Positions 1 through 12,781 are shown, counted from the first letter of the stretch. The stretch is DNA of 64,000 nucleotides from Litomosoides sigmodontis (GCA_963070105.1 OY718804.1:11361817-11425816); one strand, 5' to 3'. The notes: generated from the letters alone by a model not told the origin. Made by a program: numbers and translations.

Positions 1-178
1 TTGAAATTTTCACTATAAATTTTTACATTTTTTTTTCAGTGCACAAGAAACGGAAAGAAATTCGATGTGAATTTATTTTAAAAAATTGCCAAACGAATAG
101 CCGAATCCGTGAATGCTTGATTGGAAGTGAAGTAGTGCATGTTTTCTCTAATAGCTACACCACAGTTCTTCAACTATC

Positions 179-3100
179 TTACTGCGCTCCACAAAGATGG
201 ATGAACATACGAAACGGATTTTTCATTGGGTTAGCAGTGCTGCTTATCACTGTTCCATAATCATTTGATGGACAGCAGATGTTTCCAGGTGAGCAAAGAT
301 AGCCACGAGCGCAGCGCATATTAATGCACGTCCCAACCGGTGATCCACCATTTGCGCATCCATCTATTAAAATTGCTCAATTCTCGTTCAATAAATTTAA
401 ATACTCGTCAAATTTGAACGAGTATCGAAATTTTGAAGGAAATGTGGACAAAAAAATCGTTATAAATTATGCAACAAAAGTTACTTTTTCCTTTTACATT
501 GAACTAAAGTATTAAAGACGTACGAAAAGCCACAGGATTGTACGCTGATTGCATCTGATTCGACATTGAAAATGGGAATTGACTGGTGTGAAATGATTGC
601 TGCTGATATAGTGATGGAGCGGCATAGGGATGGTTTGCAAAAGATGTACCTTTAATTTGCACAAGGCAATTAAAATTTCTAGTAATCAAAACACCACTCT
701 TACCTGCTCATTAAGCGAAACTCCTAGGTAACAATATGCTATATGAAGGATTACTACTTACTGCTAGAAGAATTTATGTAAACGAATTTCTGTTGATAAT
801 TTGCTCAAGCCTTCACTGAACGACGACCACCCTGCATTCCTAACATTTTGAGTGTTTCCTTATCTTAAGAAAACTTCTTTCAATGTATTCTACCTCTAAA
901 GTGTGCATTTGAGATGGTTAAGAAATATCTGAGGTATAAGTGGCGCATATTTTTCAGACTCGAAATAGAGAAATCAAATGACATTTAATTCATCAAAGTT
1001 TTTATTCCACCTTTACATGTGCAATACGTCCTAGAAATTAATCAATTGCTTTAGAATCTCGGGGATGTGAGGTGAGGTCACTTGTTCAAGTAGAAAAGGA
1101 TTTACCAGTGGATGAAGTACAGCAGTAGCCGTTATTGCAAGTTCCTCGATGACACGGGTTGTTCTGAGAACACTGCACAAATGTGCATGCAATGCTACCC
1201 AGCGCACTTGGCGATGCCTGCGCGTAATGATCTGAAAAACGTGATAACACCGCAATTCGCCTTTGTGCCCGTCAATTAGCAGCTAGCCTTACTTCTTTTT
1301 CAAGCACGCTATACTTCGTAAGAATTCTTCGCGGATGATGTCTTTCACTGATTACCGCAATACGACGCTGATAAATTATCACTCACTGCGGTTTAGTCAG
1401 ACATAATGCAACATTCAATCTTGCTTCTGTCTTGCGTGGAACGATAGGATGGACAGTATCTGTTATCAAGTAGAAATTAAACTTCCCGCCAGTACTTTCT
1501 CACGATGTAATAGAATTGCTTTCTTTTTGAGGAAAAAAATGACAGTAGCATTTTACTATATCACCGAAAATATTCCAATAATTATCAAAGCTGTGGTTTG
1601 TAAATTTCGACAAGTATGTTTTGATGTGAATTGAGGTCCGATCCGTGTCCCCACAAAATTACATTGTAAATGAAGAGTTCTCGGTTTCTGAATTAAGAGC
1701 TTTGTGAATGAAGTTCTGAAGAGGCCTTCCGAATAGTTTGCATTGTCGAAGAAGAGTGAACTGAATAAACAAAATCTTTTTCCTGCAATGGATTGAGACG
1801 AATGCATTCTTGCGGGAAGTCCGCTGTAATAGATGTTTTCTTTGCACCCATATCCTTCCCAAAAATTTCCATTTTCCGCTTCACTGATTTTTGAGGAATC
1901 TTTGCATTCCGCCCGCGAACATTTTCAACCGAGTCGCAGTGGATCATCCACAAAGCTGACTTACCTATTCTATTATCTACCTCAGCGAGTGTTGGAGCAG
2001 AATTCATCTTCATAAAATCATCATCAGCAGCAGCAGCAGCAGAAATCCCATGCATGATTTTGATTTTTCTCAATCACGAAAAAACTCCGCTCGTTTAAAT
2101 AATTCAAGAAGTCTGCTGAAACTGCTGATGGGATGTTTTCAAGAAAGGCAGTGTTGCAACTTTCTTCGAGCACATAACGGCGGCTTCGCCAGACTTCTTC
2201 AAAATCAATTCCCTAATTTCACCAGTCTTCTTCCGTCCTTCCCTTCTCTTTCACAATAAGTAGTCATTGATGAAGAAGCAGTTGTTGTTGGGAACAGCAC
2301 GTAGAGACTATTTATTGTGCGTATACTTATAAGCTTAATGTCAACTTCCTGTAAGCTATGCATTTCGCTTTGATTGCGCTCCTTAACGATCAGATTGACT
2401 CCTCTCGCTTAGTTTACCGAGAAGCTCTCTTCCCCTGCCACTGCCACTGCCACCGCAATGCAATGCTTGTCGTGGTGGGCAGCAGACTTTGCGCTCGATT
2501 TCCTCCACTCGAACGGACGAGAGAAATTCCACCGAAAACCGGTCAGTCTTTTATCGCTTCACCAAATTCTTCAAACAACAACTTCGGGAACGTGAAGTAG
2601 TTGCAACGCACCCAGTGCTGCCCGTTGGCCTGCCTTTGTAATGGGTAATGGCAGCTTCTTCTTCACCACACTAATCGCTGAACGAAAACAATGCGAGCTG
2701 ATGAAACAGATAAGAAGAGGTACAATTCGAGCACTCTCATCTCTCATCTGAACACACTCTGTCTGTCTGTGCCTTTGCGAGACAGTTACTCTGCCGGCAA
2801 TAATTTCCATGAATTCCAGCAAATTCGCTAAATCAGATACAACTAGTAACCGAGAGGGAGAGAGAGAGAGAGAGAGAGGGAATTCCTAAAGCCATATCTT
2901 TTATCAAATAATATTATTAATGCGCAAGCCTTTCACTAACAAACTAACCAGTGAGGAGGGAATGAAAACAAACATTTAAAATTTTGACTCTACTCATCGG
3001 CTCTTGCATTTGCTTGTAAAGGTACATGTGCTACGCTAGATACTCGAGTGAATGTTGTATGTATTTTATCACATCTTTCAGAATGTATTCATTTCCTTCA

Positions 3101-4720
3101 AAAATTTTCATTAATTTATATTTTCTTAAAAACAAAACAGTCGATAATTAGAGGAGAGGTTTGTCACACACTTTCGTTGCTTTTTGGGGAATTGATTTTG
3201 GTAATTGAGAGAGATGTGGACGACAATTAGTGATTAGGTAAGCACAAATATGCTAAAGTTGGAAAGTGGGAAAAAGAATAACGAAATTAATTCATTTGGA
3301 TGAATCATCCATATATGCAACAACAACTGTTAATTTCAGAAGACAATTTACTGTAAACTTACGTGTTCCGAGACGACTTTGCCTGAGCGTGCTTACGTTC
3401 GAAAGGATACAGGCCTGATGCTCGAAACTGAACACTCGTCCATCCAAGCAGGACTTCTTCATCCATTGTTTGACTCTAATATGTTGCAGATAGTTGTTAT
3501 TATCATTTATATAAAAGTTTTGCATTTGAAATCTGCCCTGAACTTTTTTGTAACTGGTGGTAGAAAGTATCGAAATTCCCCCAAATATTGCATAAATTAT
3601 TGAGCTGACCTGACCACACAGCGCTCTTTCTACGGCACTATTTGAAGGTCACCTCAGATGATAAGAACAAAGCGGACCGGATCGGACAAGGCCCGGGCCG
3701 CTCAAAATCAATAATGAATGGTTTTTGCGAGCCGAAGGCTGCTGTAAATGAGCAGAGTTTTGCAAAGTCTCGAAATGGCTTACGACTGATCGCACTGCAA
3801 GTAATTCGCTGAGAGCTGTCCCTGTTCCTGCTGCAGGCACATCGATGACACCGAGCACAAATCGCCATCTCTTGCGCGTTTATCTTCCACTGAAGAACAA
3901 AATTGGTGACGAAGTGATTTCAGCGAAATTCGAAACGCAACCACTGCTCTGCCCTAATTTCCTTATTAATTCAATAGCCATAAGCCATGTAATTGCGGAT
4001 AAGTGCAAAAGAAATCACTGGTGAAATTTCAGAGTGCTGAAAGTACCGCAGATAATATTGTCTGATTTGTAGGGCTGTTGCGACGATTGCTCTTTATCGA
4101 TTGACACAACTACTGGAGAACTTGTTTGAGGTATCGATGGCGTAGTTGACAAAATACGACTTTTCACTACCCAAACTCCTTTGCCGCTTTCTGACCTAAA
4201 TTAATTTTACTTATATTACTCACGACAGAAGGACGCCAATCATCATCATCACATCGTTGCTGAAGTTAACTGAATGCTACGAGAAGTGTGAAAAATTCGT
4301 CCTATCTAATTGCGTTGCGCAGACGATGAGACTGGATGTTTGGACTGGCAGCTAGCTCCTGGTCACTATCCAATGTCCAAGGTATGAATGTCTAATTTGA
4401 TTGCTTCAAAAAAGCAATGTTTTGCTGTCTCCCTCCCCTAGACCCCCTATCAGCTTTTAAGCCCTAGAAACGGGCTGTGAGCTTTTCATTCTAAGATATC
4501 ACTGAATTCATTTCACTGCTAAGAATTTAATTGCTTACTGTAAGCTTCGCTCGCATTTTAAGAAGAATTGTGTTTCCTTGCCACCGATTGGTACATCTGC
4601 GCTGCTAACATCACACTTACCACCGATGATTGGGGCAGTTGGCTGTTGCGCATAAAGCACGTAGAACAGACTGATAACGATAAGAATTAGCAGGCTAAAA
4701 TGAACTGCGTCGCATCCCAT
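179..4720 (-). CDS. Secreted cysteine-rich multidomain protein (chitin-binding-like, EB-like and CC-like modules)
   Basis: Seven exons join in frame to 297 aa: 4720-4539, 4195-4047, 3889-3784, 3475-3397, 1172-1106, 649-524 and 363-179. Exon 1 opens with a signal peptide (hydrophobic core SLLILIVISLFYVLYA) and a Cys block containing IGGKETQFFLKCE; exon 2 continues with GVWVVKSR and a Ser/Thr/Pro linker. Exons 2-4 hold six cysteines spaced like a peritrophin-A (CBM14) chitin-binding domain (YLQC, W, SCLDGRVFSF). Exon 1172-1106 is an EB-like module (PCHRGTCNNGYCC), 649-524 a Gln/Ser/Tyr-rich spacer, and the last exon a nematode CC-type module (GGSPVGTC, GNICCPS). No membrane anchor is visible, so secretion is inferred; a cuticle, eggshell or other matrix role is only a guess. 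The 2.2-kb intron 1173-3396 could hide further modules. All donors are GT and the phases agree, which is the main support. I did not recognise an ortholog. Confidence 0.72.
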
Positions 4721-4763
4721 CGTCGACTGCTTAAGGTGCGTTGACAAGGTGGACAATAGCTTC

Positions 4764-4766
<3 letters not shown>

Positions 4767-4851
<85 letters not shown>

Positions 4852-4857
4852 TGTGTG
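4767..4857. repeat. (TG)n / (CA)n microsatellite
   Basis: About 39 TG units, one interruption (GG near 4844), then six more units. It lies 46 bp upstream of the start codon of the minus-strand cysteine-rich gene, so it sits in its promoter or outron as (CA)n. Length is likely polymorphic. Confidence 0.97.
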
Positions 4858-5901
4858 CTAACGACACTTTAATCAGCACAGCACTACTGTTCCGTCCAAA
4901 ATGGCTTGTCGGTCAAGTATTTGTAGCACTGACCGATCACCTCAACTGACCAATTGGCAAACTTGTTTGTACTGAACTCGTCGTAAACCGAAAATGCAAA
5001 CAGGTCGGCTCGATTCTGTTTACTGACAACTTACTCATCCTCCTGACCGTATTTGCACGGCGGTACCTTTCCCTCCTCAAATTTTCCCAAATAATAATGT
5101 CGACCGACATCCTCCCCACTCAACATTTACCCTTCTCAACTGCCTTCCCTCACTCATTCCTTCCACAGTTCATCCTCTTTTATCGCTCTCAACAATCCAT
5201 CCCTCTTCCTTTCTCTTAATCACAGGGTCGCATTTCACTTAGCAACATATTGGCTCCCTCCCAAGGATCATTTCATTTAACTCTTTTTCGTTATGAAATT
5301 GAGAAGTTGTCTGAAGTGAAGATAAGTTGGAACTTCAGAAGAAGACCTCTCCGAACGTCGCTTCGCTTCCGCTTCCGTTCATCGCATATGTCTCGCCGCC
5401 TACCCATACCGCCCTGAAATCCTCACCATTTCTTCCGCATTTGGGGAAAACTTTCCTTCACAAGTCATTTTTCTTTCGAGCGGAGCAAAAGGTAAAGGAA
5501 GCAGCGGCAAAGTAGCAAATGGCAAGCAGAATGCTTGGAAGCTGAATAAAATAGGATTTGATAATCGATGTCGCGCTATCCTTCCGGCAACAATCAAACG
5601 TGAAACACTGCGCTGAAATTATTTCATGCACGAAAAATTGAATGTGTGTGTGTGTGTGACAACAAGCATGCATTATTCAGTGCTTAATTTCACTTAGAAA
5701 AAGTTGTCATTCAAAAATATCAAACAAACCAGAGATTATCGCCAGAAAAGTACAGTCATAAATGACACCGCTTAGTTACAACTGAAGAGATAAATTCGCA
5801 TTATCATCGCTGCTTATCAGAATTAGCACTTTTGTCGATTGTCTTTTATTTTTTCTTCTGGATTTTCTCTCTGCAAGTTATTCTTCTTCCAGCTTGTTCA
5901 C
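4858..5901. other. Intergenic, no supported gene
   Basis: Pyrimidine-rich on the plus strand around 5140-5230, with a short (GT) run near 5643-5658. Several open frames of 60-70 codons exist on both strands, but none shows splice-consistent extension or family motifs. Confidence 0.5.
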
Positions 5902-6226
5902 TTATCGTTTCTTTAGTCGCTCCATGGAATGTCTCATTTTATTGGCAGTGTCGTCAAATTTCAAAGCTGTCAGTGACGTCACCAAGTATGGTTCCTCTAC
6001 CTTGCTGATTCTTTGCATAACTTCGACCAGTTGCGCTATTTGCCCGCAAAAATGTCAAATAGTGCTTGTTAAATCCAACACTCTAACTAACACTCATCGG
6101 ATATGACGTAATTTCACATCGCGTCTATTCTTCAAGATGTTCGTGGTGGTGTTCCTGTTGCGCATCGAAATTTTTTCCAAATTTCGACAGTCTTCTAGCT
6201 TCCGTCAAGGCTGTCACCAGCAATTT
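5902..6226 (-). CDS. Possible coding exons of an unidentified protein
   Basis: Two blocks on the minus strand read like protein. Block 6035-5902 follows an AAATAG acceptor in phase 1 and gives 43 residues ending KMRHSMERLKKR then stop, charged and helix-like, including VEEPYLVTSLTALKFDD. Block 6226-6125 follows a CTGTAG acceptor and gives 33 residues (LLVTALTEARRLSKFGKNF) ending in its own stop. Each ends in a stop, so they cannot simply be consecutive exons; they may be alternative 3' ends, or one may be chance. No upstream exons were found and no family was recognised. It could be the tail of a coiled-coil protein. Confidence 0.3.
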
Positions 6227-6546
6227 CTACAGCTCCTAGTAACCAGAAGTAACGAAGAAAGAGGTGTGCATAAAATTTCTAATTATCCCTTTCTGTTCAA
6301 TTCACTTTTATCCGAGATTTTCTTCGTGGCAGTGGTTGGAGTGCGCTAATGAAGCTGAAAGCACAATAATGATTCCCCTGACATGGCCATCACGACGTAA
6401 TCTTTTTTAACACCCAAAGTAATCTTTGCTTTATTTTGGTGTGCGAAAGAAAGCACATCAATTGATTCTGCTCTAATGAAAAGTAACCACCAGAACTGCG
6501 TATTTTCTGACCACTTTCTTACCCAGTCCTTTTAAGCGTTTCATTG

Positions 6547-7203
6547 ATGCTGCAGTACGTGAAGGAAATCGAGCAGAAGCGGAAGTTAGATCGTAATGGT
6601 TGTCTACAGGATCAACAATCGATTATGCCATTGATTGCACGGATTCTTCGGGAAATGAATTACAGGGGTGAACAATTGGCGAGTGAACTGAAAGGTATTC
6701 CGGAAACATATGTCGTGTTGCAGCTAACTTTAATAATTTACTGTGAGTAATATTACTCACGAGAATACGATGAATTATTTTTACATGGTTTAATGCCTGT
6801 GTTTGCGAACAATCTGTTTTTTTGCTTTAATAGTTTGCCTTAATGTTTTCCCCAAATGTATGCTCAATAGTGAATTACATCGAACTTCAGGTTCACTAGA
6901 TGCTAGAGTGAAAGATCTGGCAAACGTCTCCGCTGAATCAGAACTATGAGGATGTTTGAGATTGATCGAGTCCTGTGACTTTTAACCAATCTGTCGGAAA
7001 TTTAAGTAGTGATTAAAAATACTCTTTAGAAAAATTTTTTGGTTATTCGATGAATAAAGAATACTCTTGGTACATTTCAAGCACTGATTTTTTTCCATTT
7101 ATTTTCTTAAATATTAGACGTAATTTCTGGATTTGCATTGGAACAAAATATTCCCCAAGTCTGCTGTCGTAAACATTTGGAGAAGATATGGACAAGTTAT
7201 TAG
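6547..7203 (+). CDS. Possible 3' part of an unidentified coiled-coil-like gene with two alternative last exons
   Basis: Exon 6547-6694 (or 6556-6694 behind a tgatgctgcag acceptor) encodes a charged helical stretch with KEIEQKRKLDRNG and MPLIARILREMNYRGEQLA, ending at an AAAG|GTATTC donor in phase 1. Two downstream exons fit that phase. One is 6891-6949 (cttcag acceptor), adding about 18 residues ending NVSAESEL and a stop. The other is 7118-7203 (aatattag acceptor), ending HLEKIWTSY and a stop. A polyadenylation signal AATAAA lies at 7446. If 6547 is the real start the products have only 68 or 77 residues; otherwise 5' exons are missing. I do not recognise the family. Confidence 0.35.
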
Positions 7204-7445
7204 GTAATAACACTTTCTTTTCATAACTTATTCAAACAAAAGTGGACGTGAAATTTTCTCTCTTTCTAGCTCTTATTCAAATTTAATGTGGCAAATTTAG
7301 TCAAAAAACATCAGTTCTTTTTCGATATAAATTAAGTAAATTAAAAATCTTTTTAGGTATAAGTAATTATATAAATTAAATTTTTTTAAATACTTTGCAA
7401 TGTTATTAATTATACTTTCATACGTACTTCATCTGCAGTGTGATC

Positions 7446-7451
7446 AATAAA
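7446..7451 (+). other. Polyadenylation signal AATAAA
   Basis: Exact AATAAA 243 nt past the stop at 7203, the only support that plus-strand transcription ends here. Confidence 0.4.
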
Positions 7452-8862
7452 GTTTATTGGAAGTGAATTGTATTTTATAACATGCGGTGGAGAGCTTAGT
7501 CTGTACTTTAGGACTTGAATAAAAATTTTTAATTCCAATTCCAACTTCGTTAGCCAATCAAGTTTTCATCCATCCGTGCAGTGGCACAATAGGCATGCAT
7601 GCGATGGGCAGGTGAGTGGAATTAGCTAACGAAATTGGGGAAATTTTAATTGCTATATAACAAAAGCTATAACATACAACTACATAAGCTACAAAACAAT
7701 TGCTAATTAATTTCTTATAGGAGAAGTTCTTTATCATAAACGACAAGCAGCAAACATCCGTTTAAAGAGGCTTACTTGAATCCTCGAACAACTCATTCGA
7801 TTCTCGTTATTCTTGAATTATATTCGTCTTATATGAAGGCGTATGAATGCGTCTTGCATTTACACGCAATCATTAGGTTAATTGTAAACCTCTCCGAACT
7901 GATTTTACCAGATTTAAATTATTCGATTGTGTGAACACCGCGAGTGTTATTCCTTTTTTTTTTTAAATTCGTTCTTGTTTTCCATTTTTTGCAAGAAGTT
8001 TGTCTATGCCGATTGATTAATTAATTTTAACTTTGATTACTACTTGATAAAGCGAACAGCATACCATCAGGTTACTCTACTTTCGCAGCGCTAACGCAAG
8101 TGGAAACGTAAGTTGTGCATAAATCTTCCCGCAATTATCTGTAGTCCTCTTAAAATCTGTGAAACGTCTATTAAGATGTATTTCAAAATCCCCTCAATAT
8201 CTTCCAAAACATATTGGAATTTGACAGTGTTTGTTGAAGAATGTAAATATCATACTCCCCACTCTCTCATGAAATGGAATAAGCTATCCAGGTTTTCCTG
8301 GTGATTCCGATTTACTGATGTCTTTTCTCTATTCCTTGCACGAGACAGAACTCGAAATGCTCAGCTTTAGCTCTCATCTTCAGACAAAAACAGTCTCGCT
8401 TAGAAAGCTGAATTATGCAAATTTCGGGATAATAAACGCGAAACAAGCGAAGCTTTTTATAAAAACGTTCGATATTTTTGGAAAGAACAATTTTTTGAGT
8501 GCCATCGTCTGTGAGTGGCTAAGTGAGGAAGTTGAGGTCGCCTTCTCTTCGTGCTGGGGGCAAGAAAGAGTGAAGTGAAGATTTCTTTGTCTGCGGAACT
8601 TCAGTGAATTAAACTAAGAATTCCAGTACTGTCTAATTTCTTTACCTCTTCCATGTCGTAAGTAAAAATTTTGAGCAATTGGGGGACAAATGCAATATTT
8701 GTCGATATTGGGATGAAAATCAGTGCAAGAATGGTGCGGCGAGGTTTCCAACTGCACAGCGAAAAGGAAAATGCAAAGGGAACGCACGCTTTGTGAGGCT
8801 CCGTGGCTGACCATTGGTCATTCTAAGGAGTAAGCTGGAGCGTTACAAGCCGCTCTTTCAGA
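7452..8862. other. Intergenic, upstream of trehalase
   Basis: AT-rich sequence with no splice-supported coding. Open frames at 8318-8578 and 8614-8814 lack any family signal. The last bases form a cgctctttcag acceptor one base before the trehalase ATG. Confidence 0.5.
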
Positions 8863-11800
8863 ATGCAACACGGTACGCTTCCTGCGCTGCTTGTGGTGCT
8901 TACAGTGAGGCTTCTCGCGTGCTTACCTCAGCCCTCTGTTCTAAAGCTCAGTGAAGTGATAACGGGCATCGAGAAGACGAAGGAAACGAACATGAACATG
9001 TGTGACGAAACAGACAAAACTGGAAATTGGTTGGTGGCTGCATTGGAAGATAGCGAGCATCGGAAGTTTCACCAGAAGAAGAGGAGACATTTTCACTGAA
9101 TCGAAACGAAGCGATGCTTCACCGATTTTCGACCACGAAACTCCTACAAGCACAAGTATAAAGAGTTATTGCAGGAACATATACTGCAGCGGGCTAATAA
9201 TTGCGGCGATGAATTTGCATGAGGTTGAAACGGACTCAAAGACACTTGTTGACCGACCTTTGAAAGACGACCCAGGTAGAATGAAGCTTTTACAATGAAC
9301 CAAAGCTCATTCGTTTAGCGAGCAGAATGAACTGGCTAAGCAATCCTTCGCGCATGTAAATACCATTTCCATCTTCCCGATGAATTTCCTTTTTAAAATG
9401 TCGTCTTTACAGAAGTACACTGCATGCACAGCGAGTGTTATGTTTGTTACGTTACATGCTTACACATGCACATTTTAGAAGTTGTTTTACAAGAATTTAA
9501 GAAAGAATTCGGGGGAATCCCAATAAAAGACATGAATGTGAGGAAACTCATTGATTTTCGAAAGCGTTTCTTCGGCGAGCCAGGAACGGAGCTGAACAGT
9601 TGCTTCATTCCGGAATGGAAGGAATTGCCACCGAAAATTGCTCGGATAAAAGATGAAGGATTGAAACTTTTTGCGTTATTTTTGAATAGAAAATGGAAGG
9701 ACCTATGCAGACAAGTACAAGTTTTTACCATCCCGCGGATCATGTTTGGAGGGAGGGAGCTGAATATTATTTGTTCTTTGCGAATCAATCAGACATCCGA
9801 ACTCACACTTTCAAAATTGTGAAATCAATTTATATAAATAATTTTTAAGATCGTTAAAATCGAAAATCCGAAACGGAATTCTTTGATTGAAGTACCGCAT
9901 CCATTCATTGTGCCGGGTGGTCGATTCAAGGAATATTACTACTGGGATGCATATTGGATTGTGAAAGGTTTAATTGCGAGTGATCTCTTTATGATGGTGA
10001 AGAACATATTGAAGAACTTTATCTATTGTGTCAAAAAGTAAGTTTGCATTGCTGAAAACTGCTGCAAATTAGCAATGTTTTATGTTTGATCATCCGACTC
10101 GAAAATATCCATTTTGCTAAGACGACTAATGCCGGCTCGAGAATGTAAATGTTAATTTGCGGAAGATAGCCTAAGTCAAGAATAATGGTTTTTTGACTAG
10201 TAGACTAAATAGGTCTCTGGAAGCTTTAAACGAGCCCAGTAGCGAATCGTCCATTCCGTGCCTATCGATGAGACTATCGATTGCAACAGTTTGATGGCTG
10301 TCGATTGATTTTAAGAAATAATTGATAAAAGTCAATAAGGATTAGAACCTAAAATCTATAGTTATGACATAAATGGCAGCTTGACTATTTGCATCAGGAA
10401 AAAAACATCGGTTATTTTGGATGACGGAAGAAGAGAAGTGAGTGACGGACGGATAACAGACCCTGAACGGTTTCAGTATTGCATTTTTTGACACTTATTC
10501 TTTTTAAATCTCAGAAGCGTGTTTTCTTTCAGATTTGGTTTTGTACCAAATGGCGGGCGTGTTTATTATTTAAGACGTTCACATCCGCCTTTTCTCATCC
10601 CAATGGTATATGAATATTATGAAGCCACGAAAGATATCGCATTTATCAAAGAAAATTTCGACCATCTCGTGAAAGAATACGAATTTTGGGTTAAGAACAG
10701 GTAAATAATCAGTAAACGGTAAACTAATGTATTTGGCGAACACTTACTGACAACTCTTCCGTCGAGGAATCTTCCCGATGAATCTTCCCGATCAAGCTGC
10801 TATCATTTAGCCCTAAAAATGAGAATAACTGGAAATATAACTGCAATCGGTTAAGGTCAATGAAATTAAAAGATAAAAACGGCCATGAACATACTGTATA
10901 TCAGTATCGCGCCATGTCAAACATACCTCGTCCAGAATTATTCCTAGCCGACATTCAAGTTGCTGCACAAGTTGAAAAAAGCAAGAGACGAAAACTCTTC
11001 CAGGTGGTGATAGTTATACGACAAATAAAGTGCTGCCTCACTATACTGTGTATCTGTGTGTTGCAGAAGCTAGTTTTGCTTGTTAGACTAAGACTAAGGT
11101 ACCACAGGAACTATCTTGGTCTGTTACATGATATTCAGGTGAAATTCGTGTATGTGGGAGCGAGTGATGGCGTGCAGTGCATTAATGGAGTATCTATCGT
11201 TGCTTTGCAGGATATTGCATCGACGGCGGAATCCGGTTGGGACTTCTCGTCACGGTGGTTCACTGATCGACGGACAGTGAAGACGATCGAAACAACTAAT
11301 GTCTTACCGGTCGATCTGAATGCATTACTTTGTTGGAATGTTAAGATCCTCAAGTATTTTGCTGATATTATAGGTTATAATTTCCTCTCCTACGGTTAAA
11401 TCCCTTCTAATAGTGAAATAATTCTCCCACAGAAAACATAATGCAATAACGTCGATTATGACAGATAACAAGAAGAAAGCAGAAGAATTTGAAAGAGAGG
11501 AACGAAATGCTTCGAAAGCGTTAAATGCCATATTTTACAATGACGTAGAAAAGGCTTGGTTCGATTACAATTTGCGCACCAAATCGCACAACGTATTATT
11601 TTATCCCACCGTTGCGATCCCACTTTTCACAGGCTGCTACTCTGCGCTTGATTATGATAAACCGGCTAAAGTTGTCGATTTTATAAATGTAATTTTCATT
11701 TTTTTTCGCAATATTTTTGAGAGATTGAAAACTGTTGCGCACTACGGTTTAGAGACAGTTCAGAAATGTCAAATTCGATGAATGATTCTGATTCCAGTAC

Positions 11801-12781
11801 GACGGTGCACTGAATTAATTCAAACACTTCTCTGCTTCCAGTACCTCGTACCTTGCACATCATCAAGTCAGTAATGTCATGTTCTGTTTTTCAAAATGGA
11901 TTTAAAGTTTATTATAGCGATCACGCGTGCTTGATTATCCGGGTGGTATCCCAGCAAGTGTAAATAACACTGGGCAAAATTGGGACTTTCCAAACGGTTG
12001 GCCTCCCTTACAGCACATAATTATTGAAGGGTTGCGAAAATCGGGGAACTCCGAGGCGCAACGAATGGTAAATTAACATCGAATTATCATTACAGCAATC
12101 CAAATCCCTGATATATTTTCAAATTTTAAATTTTTTTTAAAAAAAGTAAGCATTTTAATAAACTAGAATAGTTGGTTATGAGAATGATATAGGCGTTCAT
12201 CCTGGCACGAAAATGGATAATGGCTAATTATAAGGTGTATCAGGCAACCAAGAAAATGTGGGACAAGGTTTGCATTGCTTTCCCAGCTACAATTCCACAT
12301 AACGGCTCTCGACTTAGACCAACACATATCTTTGCCATGTAGTATCTTTATCACTGCTGTCGTAACACCGCTAAAATTCTTCTTTTGCTATGAGTATGTC
12401 CCGCGGAAGCCCAATTAGCTTGTTCACACTGCTTGTTTAGATTGATGTCGTTCGGACGATTCCCAAGCCGGGAGTTGGCGCCGAGTATATCGTACAGGTA
12501 TCTTACGTTATTTAAAATTTATTCTAGTGGAATTTTGTGTCACTTAATTCCGAATGACCAGTGTTTTTTCCCGTTTTCAGGATGGTTTTGGCTGGACGAA
12601 TGGTGTTATCCTAGATCTTCTTGTTACTTATTATGATCGAATGACTATTACAGACACCGATCAGAATATGTCCCCTGGATCTATTAAACCTTGTCGTAGT
12701 AAAGCTCCTCATATCGCCCACATCACGATTAAATTCATATTGCTTCTTCACACCACTATTTTTTATCTCATTGCTTTTTAG
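8863..12781 (+). CDS. Trehalase (glycoside hydrolase family 37), secreted, probably GPI-anchored
   Basis: Hydrolyses trehalose to two glucose. Exon 1 starts at 8863 with a signal peptide ([14 protein letters not shown]); its donor is unsettled (9029 or 9065 fit the phase). The other exons are 9175-9275, 9479-9714, 9850-10037, 10533-10700, 10856-11003, 11211-11373, 11465-11688, 11918-12067, 12193-12267, 12441-12497 and 12581-12781, giving 570 further codons including the stop. Family marks: IYCSG near the N terminus; signature 1 [14 protein letters not shown] (9913-9954); [20 protein letters not shown] with the catalytic acid Asp (11241-11243); signature 2 [10 protein letters not shown] (11978-12007); DGFGWTNGV. 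The C-terminal hydrophobic tail after KPCRSK resembles a GPI signal. Odd: the usual EKYDV holding the catalytic-base Glu reads DKIDV (Asp codon 12262-12264) and the Gly-rich GGGGEY reads GVGAEY. A cgctctttcag acceptor one base before ATG suggests trans-splicing. Confidence 0.93.

Noticed and set aside
1693..2073. 126-codon open frame on the minus strand with Ala/Asp runs and a GTAAGT-like donor
   Set aside because: It lies inside the long intron of the cysteine-rich gene, lacks a clear acceptor, and its composition stems from a GCT/GAT triplet run.
4322..4381. Plus-strand exon-like segment (TGCLDWQLAPGHYPMSK) between a gcgcag acceptor and a GTATGA donor
   Set aside because: It sits within intron 1 of a well-supported minus-strand gene and no compatible flanking exon was found.
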